From Vibrio halioticoli NBRC 102217 (GTDB taxonomy: Bacteria > Pseudomonadota > Gammaproteobacteria > Enterobacterales > Vibrionaceae), in NCBI RefSeq assembly GCF_000496695.1, contig NZ_BAUJ01000005.1:124001-188000 (forward strand): a stretch of 64,000 bases of DNA. The letters run 5' to 3'. Positions 56,597-64,000 of this stretch are shown one piece after another; within the stretch, counting starts at the first letter, position 1, and the number at the start of each line of letters is the position of its first letter. The translations under genes and the position numbers were made by a program. The notes under the pieces were generated by a model. It was not told the DNA's origin. It did no database searches and saw only the letters and a program-made list of their open reading frames with translations.

Positions 56597-58264
56597 GTGA
56601 AGTTTGAATATTCTGAAATGGAAAGTGATAAAAAACTAAGAGTAGTATTTGGTCTAAAGAGGGCTTCAGTATTACCTGGAGAAGCTTTGATCTATCCGTC
56701 ATTTGATAACTGGAATGACTTTGGATTTAAGATCAAATGTACCTGTTCTGTATTCAACACGCTAACTGATAGTACATTTACCTTTGGTACTTATATTGGC
56801 TTTCTGTCTTTGGATTCAAACCAAGTAAACAGTAAAACCCACAAGGAAATGAATGAGGAGTCGAGAAACTTATCTAAGAGGTTTTCAATAGATCCTGAGG
56901 GGTTTAACTCCTATATCGATAGTAGGCAGTTTTTTACAATGCTACCCAGTATGGCTGACTATCGCATGGTTGTTGAAGCTCTGGGTTCAGAGCAATTAAA
57001 AGTTGTTTTACAAGCGATTAACGACATGGTGCTCCATAAGGATTCATCTGATAAATGGGTTGATGCTGCAACAAAGTCTGAAGTGTTCCAACTAGGATTC
57101 ATACGACATTCCGAAGGGTTCTTTGCATTCAATAATGCAGACAGCTTGTTAGCAGGTGTTCAAGATGAAATCTTTGGTGGGATATCACAAGAGTTGGATC
57201 TAAATTTTTCTTTAGACGGGTTTAAGAATCAACATACAATCCCTTTAAAATACGACCATCAAAGCATCATACCCAAAAGAATAAACGTTTTAATAGGAAA
57301 GAATGGGCTAGGTAAGAGCCAAGCATTAAAGTCATTTTGTAGGGCCGCACTCCAGTATAAAGACCCTTCTATTTCCCTAGTCGATCGTTATAGCAAAGGG
57401 CGCCCTATGATTAATAGGCTCCTTGCTATTGCGACACCAGGAGAAACTCAAAATACCTTTCCTGGTGAAAGGGTAGCTACGCAAAAGTTATACTACCGTC
57501 GTTTATCTTTAACTAGAAATGGTCGAGCGAAGAGATCTCGGTCGATAAATGAATTGATCATCCAATTGGTTCGCTCTGATGAAGTAATAGGAAGCAAGTC
57601 TAGATGGCAACTTTTTATCGAAGCTTTATCAAATACGATACCTATAGACAAGGTTGTGGTTCAGAAAACTAGTGGAAGTTATTTACAATTAATTAAATTG
57701 AACAAGCTGGGTGGGGAACAAGAGTCTCTCGAACATTGGGGGAGCATTGATACGGGGGCTGAACCTAAGCTCAAAATTGGAGACGATTCACACTCTCTTA
57801 GTAGTGGACAGCTTACATTTCTAAAGTTTGCTCTTCTTTGTTGTCTTTATATTGAAAATGGCTCTTTTGTTCTTTTAGATGAGCCAGAGACGCATATGCA
57901 TCCCAATATGATTGCAGATTTTGTAGGATTATTGGATCAATTGCTCGAAGATACTGGCTCTCAAGCGCTTATTGCAACTCACTCTGCATATTTCGTAAGG
58001 GAAATAAGTCGCGAACAAGTTCATGTTCTTCTCAAAAATGCGTCAGATGAAATATCTATTGTGTCTCCTAGACTACGGACTTTCGGAGCGGATATAGAAT
58101 CGATTTCTCAGTTTATTTTTGATGAAGATGTTGATAACAGATTGGCAGAGAAACTTTTCAGCAAGGTTAAAAGCCTGTCATTTGAAGAAGTAAAAAGTAA
58201 GCTTGAGGGGGAGCTGTCTATGTCAGCCATGTTACAGTTACAAGATAAGATGTTGAGCGAATGA
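56597..58264 (+). CDS. AAA/ABC-type ATPase of a two-gene ATPase-HNH cassette (Septu-like candidate)
   Basis: The 555-residue protein has a C-terminal ABC-type ATPase core: Walker A IGKNGLGKS (about 233-241), signature SLSSGQLTFLKFALL (400-405), Walker B FVLLDEPETHMHP (424-436) and the H-loop ATHSAYFV (H462). This is the OLD/AAA15-like class common in anti-phage systems. It is unusual in that about 230 residues with no recognised motif precede Walker A. The GTG at 56597 is the first possible start after an in-frame stop; an ATG at 56618 is the alternative, and neither has a good ribosome-binding site. It overlaps the HNH gene by four bases. The role is inferred from the pairing. Confidence 0.8.
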   Translation: MKFEYSEMESDKKLRVVFGLKRASVLPGEALIYPSFDNWNDFGFKIKCTCSVFNTLTDSTFTFGTYIGFLSLDSNQVNSKTHKEMNEESRNLSKRFSIDPEGFNSYIDSRQFFTMLPSMADYRMVVEALGSEQLKVVLQAINDMVLHKDSSDKWVDAATKSEVFQLGFIRHSEGFFAFNNADSLLAGVQDEIFGGISQELDLNFSLDGFKNQHTIPLKYDHQSIIPKRINVLIGKNGLGKSQALKSFCRAALQYKDPSISLVDRYSKGRPMINRLLAIATPGETQNTFPGERVATQKLYYRRLSLTRNGRAKRSRSINELIIQLVRSDEVIGSKSRWQLFIEALSNTIPIDKVVVQKTSGSYLQLIKLNKLGGEQESLEHWGSIDTGAEPKLKIGDDSHSLSSGQLTFLKFALLCCLYIENGSFVLLDEPETHMHPNMIADFVGLLDQLLEDTGSQALIATHSAYFVREISREQVHVLLKNASDEISIVSPRLRTFGADIESISQFIFDEDVDNRLAEKLFSKVKSLSFEEVKSKLEGELSMSAMLQLQDKMLSE

Positions 58265-59124
58265 AAAAACTTAACTTACCTCAAATTCAAGATGTTAGTA
58301 TTTTGCATACGCTGGCACAAAATCAGAACCTCCATAAGACTAGTTACCCTATCCTGAGACAGCAGATTCATTTGGTTGAAGCTGCTTACGTAGATTACAC
58401 AAATAGTAATGGTAACCCTTGGAATATCGCTAATGTAGGCATTACAGCGGATCTACAAACAGCATTGCGAAAACACTATAAAAGCCCTCCTACGTCATTA
58501 AATTTTATAGAAAGTCTGCGAGATTCTTCACCAGAAGTATGCCCGATGTGTGGTGGTTTTAAGCCTACGGAGTTAGACCATCTGTTGCCGAAAGAAGATT
58601 ATCCTGCATGGTCAGTTTTTTCACCAAATTTAGTTCCAGCATGCAGTTGTAATCGTGAGCGAGGTAGGCTTCTTAAAGGGCGCGCTGATAAACAAGCTCG
58701 AATATTACATCCGTATTTTGATACGTGCCTTCAAGAAAGAATATTGACAACTACCTTTACTCATTCGAACGACTTCAGTTTGATACGACCAAAAGTCTGC
58801 TATGTGGATGATAACCACCCTGAAATCGAATCGATTAAATATCATACCAAGAACGTAGTTATCAAAAATGATATAGAAGGGTGGATACGCGGACAACTGA
58901 ATACGCTTGTAGAGTTTCCTGCCAATGTTGTTAAAGGCATTTCAAGACGAAGGACAATAGACAAGGATGAGTTGGTCGAAAAACTAGAAGATTTACTCGA
59001 AAGCTATGATGAGCAAACAGGTTCAAAAAACAATTGGAACTCAATACTAGTGCACGGACTTCTTAACGCACCTCAACTACATGACTGGCTAGTTGAACGC
59101 CACAATGATGTGGTAACCCGCTAA
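58261..59124 (+). CDS. HNH endonuclease partner of the ATPase
   Basis: The 287-residue protein has an HNH nuclease domain: CPMC (94-97), the catalytic ELDHLLPK with H107, FSPNLVPAC with N123, and the second cysteine pair CSC (128-130) followed by N131. The two cysteine pairs would bind structural zinc. The regions before and after the domain are not recognised. Its ATG lies inside the end of the ATPase gene (ATGA overlap), so the two are translationally coupled. The ATPase/HNH pairing is that of PtuA/PtuB in Septu defence systems and of retron Ec78, but no reverse transcriptase is present here. Confidence 0.82.
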   Translation: MKKLNLPQIQDVSILHTLAQNQNLHKTSYPILRQQIHLVEAAYVDYTNSNGNPWNIANVGITADLQTALRKHYKSPPTSLNFIESLRDSSPEVCPMCGGFKPTELDHLLPKEDYPAWSVFSPNLVPACSCNRERGRLLKGRADKQARILHPYFDTCLQERILTTTFTHSNDFSLIRPKVCYVDDNHPEIESIKYHTKNVVIKNDIEGWIRGQLNTLVEFPANVVKGISRRRTIDKDELVEKLEDLLESYDEQTGSKNNWNSILVHGLLNAPQLHDWLVERHNDVVTR

Positions 59125-59446
59125 GTAATCTTCTCCATAAATAGTGGACACCAACTTAAGCGACTTTCCATATTTGTAGTTATCCGTTATTTGCTAATTT
59201 AGAAAAGTCGCTGACTCATTTCTGTCCAGAGACATTTTACAAAACCAAGCTTTGAGACAATAGCGCCTTAGAGCCACTGCTCTAAAACACTTGTGTCCCC
59301 TTTCAAGCTAGAACAAATTTTACAGCTCTCTTACTACAGGAACATTGACCTGTTCTTTTAAGTTTGTTTGCTTAAACCATCATTTGAAGCTTCAATTACT
59401 GTGCTAAATTATAGTGTTAGGTTAAAAGTAAGGCATAGTAAACATT
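59125..59446. other. Region after the HNH gene, containing an IS-like inverted relic
   Basis: These 322 bases hold the inverted relic at 59145-59228 and then the upstream region of the AraC-type gene. No open frame is supported. Confidence 0.5.
59145..59228. mobile_element. Short relic with inverted termini resembling IS3-family ends
   Basis: TGGACA at 59145-59150 and AGCGACTTT at 59159-59167 are repeated in inverted form as AAAGTCGCT (59204-59212) and TGTCCA (59223-59228). The TGGACA...TTAAGCGAC pattern resembles ends of IS3-family elements as I remember them. There is no transposase; it is a small internal-deletion derivative or a chance inverted repeat. Confidence 0.4.
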
Positions 59447-60445
59447 ATGACCAAACTCGATGTGTCGTTAGTAGTAGAAGAACAGTGGCAATCAATTAGA
59501 GAGGCTCTAATTGAAGCAAACGTAGATATTCATCAAGAACTAGATGAAACGCTGCTATCCAACTATTCCCCTCACTCTGAAATACCCATCAATTTGATGT
59601 CTGTATTTTCTTTCATGGATTTAATTGTCCCTAAATTAACGTCAGAACAGTTTCAGTATGTGGCATTAACGTCAGCTCGTAAAAATGCGGTCAATGCAAT
59701 TAAAATGATGGAGTTTGATGAGTGTACTACGGTAAAACAGGCGCTTATTTCGTACTGTCGTCAGTGTACTCATATCATGACCGATACAACGTTAACCATT
59801 GGTTCATTTGCGGGTAGCAGTTGGTTTATGTGCGCTAGGCCCTATTCAGAACAGCCGCGATATCCTTTAACTGAAAGCTATGGGTTATTTCTATATCGAG
59901 AGTTAATCGCTCAGTTCAGTGGTACGGAATGGAAGCCAAGTCAATTGGCGCTGAGAAATTTCAATGCTCAACACATTGATGACGCCACTTGCTTACCCTG
60001 TCCTGTCGTGTATCTAGGGCAAGAGTTTTATGGTTTTAAAGTAGAAGATGAAGTACTTCAATTACCATTAAAACTACGTCCGTATACTTCTACAGAGTCT
60101 GTATTTAAAAATACTGATGTGAATTTTAGTCTCGCGTTAACATATGTTGTATTAGCTCATCTTGGAGAAGATGTTGTGACATTAAAAAAACTGAGCAAAA
60201 TTACTCAGTTGAGCACTCGGACAATCCAACGACGACTTGAAGAGGCGGGAACAAACTTTACATCACTCTATGACAAAATCATTCTTGATGAAGCTAAGCG
60301 GTTGTTGGTGAGTTCTAAGCAAAAGGTGTCGGATATTAGCTACCATCTCGGTTATTCGAATCCATCTGCGTTTACCCGTTTCTTTAAATTAAAAAAAGGT
60401 TTAACACCAAAGCAATACCGAACGCACCATATTAAGAAGCACTAG
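59447..60445 (+). CDS. AraC-family transcriptional regulator
   Basis: The 332-residue protein has an N-terminal ligand-binding domain of the AraC_N (PF12625) type, seen in regulators of the OruR/ArgR group, and a C-terminal AraC double helix-turn-helix (about 245-328): LSKITQLSTRTIQRRLEEAG and VSDISYHLGYSNPSAFTRFF with KKGLTPKQYR. It is followed after 107 bases by the M19-like gene in the same direction, which is its likely target. Confidence 0.92.
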   Translation: MTKLDVSLVVEEQWQSIREALIEANVDIHQELDETLLSNYSPHSEIPINLMSVFSFMDLIVPKLTSEQFQYVALTSARKNAVNAIKMMEFDECTTVKQALISYCRQCTHIMTDTTLTIGSFAGSSWFMCARPYSEQPRYPLTESYGLFLYRELIAQFSGTEWKPSQLALRNFNAQHIDDATCLPCPVVYLGQEFYGFKVEDEVLQLPLKLRPYTSTESVFKNTDVNFSLALTYVVLAHLGEDVVTLKKLSKITQLSTRTIQRRLEEAGTNFTSLYDKIILDEAKRLLVSSKQKVSDISYHLGYSNPSAFTRFFKLKKGLTPKQYRTHHIKKH

Positions 60446-60552
60446 TTGATTGATTTTACAGCAATTAGTGGCGTGATTAGATAATTTTTATTTCTGCATA
60501 TTGATATATTTTGCGCCATCTTCAGGCAAGCAACCTAAAAAGTATATCCATT

Positions 60553-61875
60553 ATGAAAAAGACAATTATTGCAGCTGCACTACTGGTTTCATTTGATTCA
60601 ATGGCTCACGACATTCCTTTCGAGCACACTCACGATCAAGACGGAGCCGGTTATACCGTCACTGAAACCGGCATGTACATATCCGATACTGATGTTAAAG
60701 CTGAGTACTGGAACGCTCGAGGTAAGAGTCAAACGCAAGTAGATGCGCGAGCTGCGTACATGGCGACATTTTTTAACCATCAGCGTTCTCCTGAAGATAC
60801 AGCTAAAGATGAAGCATTCCGTGAAGAGTTAGGGAAAGACACTGTCTACGTTAACACTGTACTGCCAGCTGCAATAGGAGCTAAATCATTTACCAAAGCG
60901 CACGCAAAGGATGCTTGGTCTCGTAACGAGAAAGCAGGGGTAACCTTAGGCAGCATGTCTAACTACAACAACCCTAAATCACAAATCACAACTGAACGAG
61001 ATACCTTTATTCAAACAGCTGAATACGGTGAGAAGATGGGTTATCGTCACATTCGTACCGTTGCGGAGGTACGCAAGAATTGGGCTGAGGGTGTAATGTC
61101 TTTGACCACTCACGCTCAAGGTGCAGATTTCGTTATCGCTGATATGGGGAAAGTAAAAGAGTACCGTGACCTTGGTGTTATGCAAATGAACTTTGTATAC
61201 AACGATGACAACGCTTTAGCAGGCGGTGGTACTAATAACGACAAAGGTGTAACTGAGCTAGGCAAAGAGTTCATTAAAGCAGCTAACGAAAACGGCGTTC
61301 TAATTGATGTATCTCACTCTTCAAGCCAAACAGCTATTGATGCAGCCAAGTACTCAACTAAACCCATAATAGCGTCTCACTCAAACTCACAGGCATTGCA
61401 CCCAATTGGTCGTAATATTTCTGATGAAGCTATGATTGCAATAGCGAACACTGGCGGTGTGGTTTGTTCTACAGGTGTGGGGATGTTTCTAAATGCAGAA
61501 GGCGACGCTTCTCCAGAAGCAATGGCAAAGCACGTAGTGCACACTGCTAATCTTATCGGTAAAGATAAGACTTGTTTTTCTACAGACTTCTTACACAACT
61601 ACCAAGACTTTGTATCAGCACTATTACCTGACACTGAAACTTACGCGCCAGAAGCAGGTATGAGTGGTCTTACCGAAAACATTACTATCGAGCAAGGTTG
61701 GGGGGTAGCACGTGTTCTTCACGAGCAATACGGTTGGACTATTCCTGAAGTACGAGGCTTCCTAGGTGAAAACGTTCTAGCTCTTTATGAGCAAATTTGG
61801 GACGAATACGCAGAAGCGCAAGTTGCACACCTTGATGCTGAGCACAGTCACGACGCTCTTGCTCATCATCACTAA
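60553..61875 (+). CDS. Divergent M19 (membrane dipeptidase-like) exported protein
   Basis: The 440-residue protein has a short signal-like N terminus (MKKTIIAAALLVSFDSMAHD) and His-rich ends (FEHTHDQD and HSHDALAHHH). The C-terminal half matches M19 dipeptidases: GVLIDVSHSSSQTAIDA, KPIIASHSNSQALHPIGRNI, and CFSTDFLHNYQDF where the family has a GSDFDG-like turn. I do not find the N-terminal metal-ligand motif DxHxD or the EGG motif of canonical members, so two to three of five expected metal ligands are not evident. It may be an altered enzyme or a non-hydrolytic relative. An AraC-type regulator lies upstream. Confidence 0.75.
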   Translation: MKKTIIAAALLVSFDSMAHDIPFEHTHDQDGAGYTVTETGMYISDTDVKAEYWNARGKSQTQVDARAAYMATFFNHQRSPEDTAKDEAFREELGKDTVYVNTVLPAAIGAKSFTKAHAKDAWSRNEKAGVTLGSMSNYNNPKSQITTERDTFIQTAEYGEKMGYRHIRTVAEVRKNWAEGVMSLTTHAQGADFVIADMGKVKEYRDLGVMQMNFVYNDDNALAGGGTNNDKGVTELGKEFIKAANENGVLIDVSHSSSQTAIDAAKYSTKPIIASHSNSQALHPIGRNISDEAMIAIANTGGVVCSTGVGMFLNAEGDASPEAMAKHVVHTANLIGKDKTCFSTDFLHNYQDFVSALLPDTETYAPEAGMSGLTENITIEQGWGVARVLHEQYGWTIPEVRGFLGENVLALYEQIWDEYAEAQVAHLDAEHSHDALAHHH

Positions 61876-61978
61876 AAGAAGCTACAGTCAAAGCTGAATT
61901 TAGGCAAAAACTCTGTCAGAAAACACCCAGCTTTAAAGCTATTTTCTCTATATCTTTCCAAACGGCAAACACAAAAAA

Positions 61979-62005
61979 GGCCAGCAACTTGTGCTGGCCA
62001 AAAAA
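61979..62005. terminator. Bidirectional terminator between the M19-like and hexosaminidase genes
   Basis: GGCCAGCA (61979-61986) pairs with TGCTGGCC (61992-61999), flanked by A-runs and T-runs on both strands. It serves both convergent genes. Confidence 0.88.
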
Positions 62006-62029
62006 GGAAGTAAACACCCTACATTTCTA

Positions 62030-64000
62030 TTACTTCACTAGTGTAACTCGGCTTTCTTTATCTCCACTTGCTGAAATACTCTTAATCCAAACGTCTCCAG
62101 AAACAGCAGGACGTTGATCATCTTGGTACGTTACCCAGTTCTCACCATCAGTTGAGTACTGTAGTGCAACGCCAGGGAATTGAATGTTCATAGCCAGTTT
62201 GCCATCAACAATCGCAGCACCCGGTACAGGTAAACGGTAATCGATGCCTGCTTTCTCAAGCTTAGCTAATTCACGTTGTCCCATAACGTTGGCAAAACGC
62301 GTCCAATCAGATAGCAATGCATCTTTATTTACAAGGCTAGTTTCTTGTGAATATTCAACGCCTGCTTTGTACTCATTTTCCCAGCTAGCGGCATGCCATG
62401 CACGCTCTGCAGCTGCCAGTACGCGAGGGAATACCATGTATTCATATTGCTCATCGGTACGAACGGTTTCAGACCAAAGTTGCGCAGATAAACCTAGGAA
62501 AGGTTTCGCTTCAACTTCGCCCTTCGCCGCAAAGCCATTACCATCACGGTCTACTGAAGTTTCAGCATTTTGTGGCATGTTTTCAGGTGCAAATGTGAAC
62601 ATCTTACGAGTGTCAGTTGCACGTGTCGCCCAGTAGTAACCACGCTCTTTTGCATCAACTTCGTATGGGAAGTCCATGTATACGTAATCAGGGTTAGAAG
62701 CGATTACTTGATAGCCTTTGTCTGCCCACTGATAAACGTTAGTTGCGCCGCCCCAGTACAGTGTTTCCCAGAAGTTTACGCGAGTGTTTTCAGTCGCGAA
62801 TGACTCTGGACCTTCACTGTATTTCAAGCCATCTTCCCAAGCTTGGAAGTTTGGAATACCGTGCTTAGCAACCAGTTTTGATACTTCTTCCGCAAAGTGA
62901 CTTGGGATATGTTCGAAGTCGTTAACTGCGCCGCTGTTAATTAACGCCTGACACTGAGGAGACTTAGCAAATGGTTTGTCTTGTACTGTTAGGTCAATAT
63001 TACCTTTCCAGCCCACTTTTTCTTCTGCAGTAATGTCTTGGAATCCAGCACCTAGCTTGATGTTTTTAGCTTCATCACCACCGAAGTGCCAAGTTGTTAG
63101 TGGTATGCCAGCTTCTTTGTGCATAGCAGCAACTTCAGTAATCACTTTGTCTACAAAGCGAGATGAAGAATCTAAACATGGGTTAATGAAACTTCTCTTA
63201 TCGTAGAACTGAACCGTAGTAACGTTAGACGTATCTTGCGGGTCCATTAGACGATATTCGTTAGCGGCTTCTTCTTTTCCTTCTGCCATTAGACGGTCGT
63301 AACGTGCTTCCATAGAAACAACAGCTGCTCGTGCGTGTGCTGGCATGTCGATTTCTGGGATAACTTCGATGTTACGCGCTTTCGCATACTTCAAGATATC
63401 TAGGTAGTCTGCACGGCTAAAGTGTCCTGAGCCAAAGTTGTCTGTCGTAGAACCAGATGCTAGCTGTGGCAACAAACACGTTTTCTCTTCTAGGTCGAAA
63501 CAACGCTTAGAACCGATATCCGTTAGTTCTGGTAGACCCGGAATTTCTAAACGCCAGCCTTCATCATCAGATAAGTGAAGGTGAAGTTTATTCATTTTGT
63601 ACGCCGCAAGTTGATCAAGCGTTGCCAAGATAGCGTCTTTAGAGTGGAAGTTACGTGCAACATCAACCATCACACCACGGTAATCAAAGCGTGGAGCATC
63701 TTTGATATCAAGTAGAGGAAGCTGCGTTGGTGCATCAAGGTTCACTAAAGCAAAGATAGATTGCATTGCGTAGAAAGCACCGGCTTCATCGAATGCTTTA
63801 ATTTCAACATGATCTTTATCGATATCTAAAGTGTATGCACCTGTTTTAGCGAATTCGCCTTTAAATTCAGCTGGCGCGATAGCCACTTTAAGTGGCGTTT
63901 TACCTTGTAAGTTCACACCTAATAGGTCAGCGCGAGTTTGTAATGCTTGTACCTGATCAGCAGAGAATGCCGCTGTATCTAGCTTCAAACCACCAGCGAT
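62030..64000 (-). CDS. Beta-N-acetylhexosaminidase (GH20, chitobiase type), N terminus outside window
   Basis: This glycoside hydrolase releases GlcNAc from chitobiose and related oligosaccharides in chitin breakdown. The frame is open to the right edge of the window, so the start is missing; at least 656 residues are visible. The GH20 barrel is seen from DAPRFDYRGVMVDVARNFHS, with the catalytic Asp-Glu pair in WHFGGDEAKN, followed by WETLYWGGATNVYQWA and a small C-terminal beta domain ending WIKSISASGDKESRVTLVK. The layout resembles bacterial chitobiases of about 880 residues. Confidence 0.93.
   Translation of the reverse strand: MAGGLKLDTAAFSADQVQALQTRADLLGVNLQGKTPLKVAIAPAEFKGEFAKTGAYTLDIDKDHVEIKAFDEAGAFYAMQSIFALVNLDAPTQLPLLDIKDAPRFDYRGVMVDVARNFHSKDAILATLDQLAAYKMNKLHLHLSDDEGWRLEIPGLPELTDIGSKRCFDLEEKTCLLPQLASGSTTDNFGSGHFSRADYLDILKYAKARNIEVIPEIDMPAHARAAVVSMEARYDRLMAEGKEEAANEYRLMDPQDTSNVTTVQFYDKRSFINPCLDSSSRFVDKVITEVAAMHKEAGIPLTTWHFGGDEAKNIKLGAGFQDITAEEKVGWKGNIDLTVQDKPFAKSPQCQALINSGAVNDFEHIPSHFAEEVSKLVAKHGIPNFQAWEDGLKYSEGPESFATENTRVNFWETLYWGGATNVYQWADKGYQVIASNPDYVYMDFPYEVDAKERGYYWATRATDTRKMFTFAPENMPQNAETSVDRDGNGFAAKGEVEAKPFLGLSAQLWSETVRTDEQYEYMVFPRVLAAAERAWHAASWENEYKAGVEYSQETSLVNKDALLSDWTRFANVMGQRELAKLEKAGIDYRLPVPGAAIVDGKLAMNIQFPGVALQYSTDGENWVTYQDDQRPAVSGDVWIKSISASGDKESRVTLVK

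Noticed and set aside
56597..59124. Retron Ec78-type system
   Set aside because: The ATPase/HNH pair resembles the retron effector, but no reverse transcriptase or msr/msd-like RNA is visible nearby.
1..64000. tRNA and rRNA genes
   Set aside because: No cloverleaf with TTCGAATC-like T-arm and CCA end, and no rRNA segment, was recognised in any intergenic space.

Overview
The window looks like part of a chromosome of a marine member of the Vibrionaceae, most likely the genus Vibrio. This rests on gene order and family identity, not on a database search. The supporting blocks are fadR next to nhaB with a long-form FadR, ackA-pta beside yfbV, tig-clpP-clpX-lon-hupB-ppiD, a rhombosortase, and a chitobiase-type hexosaminidase. 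Most of the window is conserved core genome. No tRNA, rRNA, CRISPR array or prophage was seen.

Layout. At 1-4850 are the tail of dnaE2, a small exported protein, fadR, nhaB and dsbB. At 4876-13800 is a sugar-acid region: gntK-edd, the LacI-family repressor gntR, an SDR dehydrogenase, an RbsD/FucU-type protein and a DctQ-DctM-DctP TRAP transporter. Five GntR-box-like palindromes lie in front of these units, so I read the region as one GntR regulon in which a TRAP importer takes the place of a GntT-type permease. At 13836-28410 are yecA-like, dusC, malZ, a three-gene ABC importer, yfbV, ackA, pta, a YkgJ-type protein, a GlsB-type membrane protein, a Tim44-domain protein and a YeiH-type exporter. 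Two 162-bp, nearly identical, palindromic repeats lie at 8808 and 25048.

At 28524-35000 is a menaquinone operon, menF-menD-menH-menC-menE. The menB gene usually found between menH and menC is missing, and three 12-bp tandem units occupy that junction. At 35226-39949 are alaA, yfbR, a dGTPase-like gene, tapT, the rhombosortase gene and a comEA-like gene. At 40108-50454 is the protein-quality-control block ppiD, hupB, lon, clpX, clpP and tig, followed by gltX. A 35-codon membrane-protein gene with a CRP-like site upstream lies at 50678-50785.

The right end (51079-64000) is more variable: a DUF2797 protein, a KdgM-type porin, a 1.17-kb intergenic stretch, an OmpU/OmpC-type porin, a lipoprotein, a two-gene AAA ATPase plus HNH nuclease cassette (56597-59124), an AraC-type regulator, a divergent M19 dipeptidase-like protein and a GH20 hexosaminidase cut by the window edge. 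The ATPase/HNH pair is the best candidate for an under-described system. Its domain pairing resembles Septu (PtuA/PtuB) anti-phage systems, but the ATPase has about 230 residues before its Walker A motif. It is preceded by a 108-bp diverged tandem duplication and large hairpins, and followed by a short inverted-repeat relic that resembles IS3-type ends.
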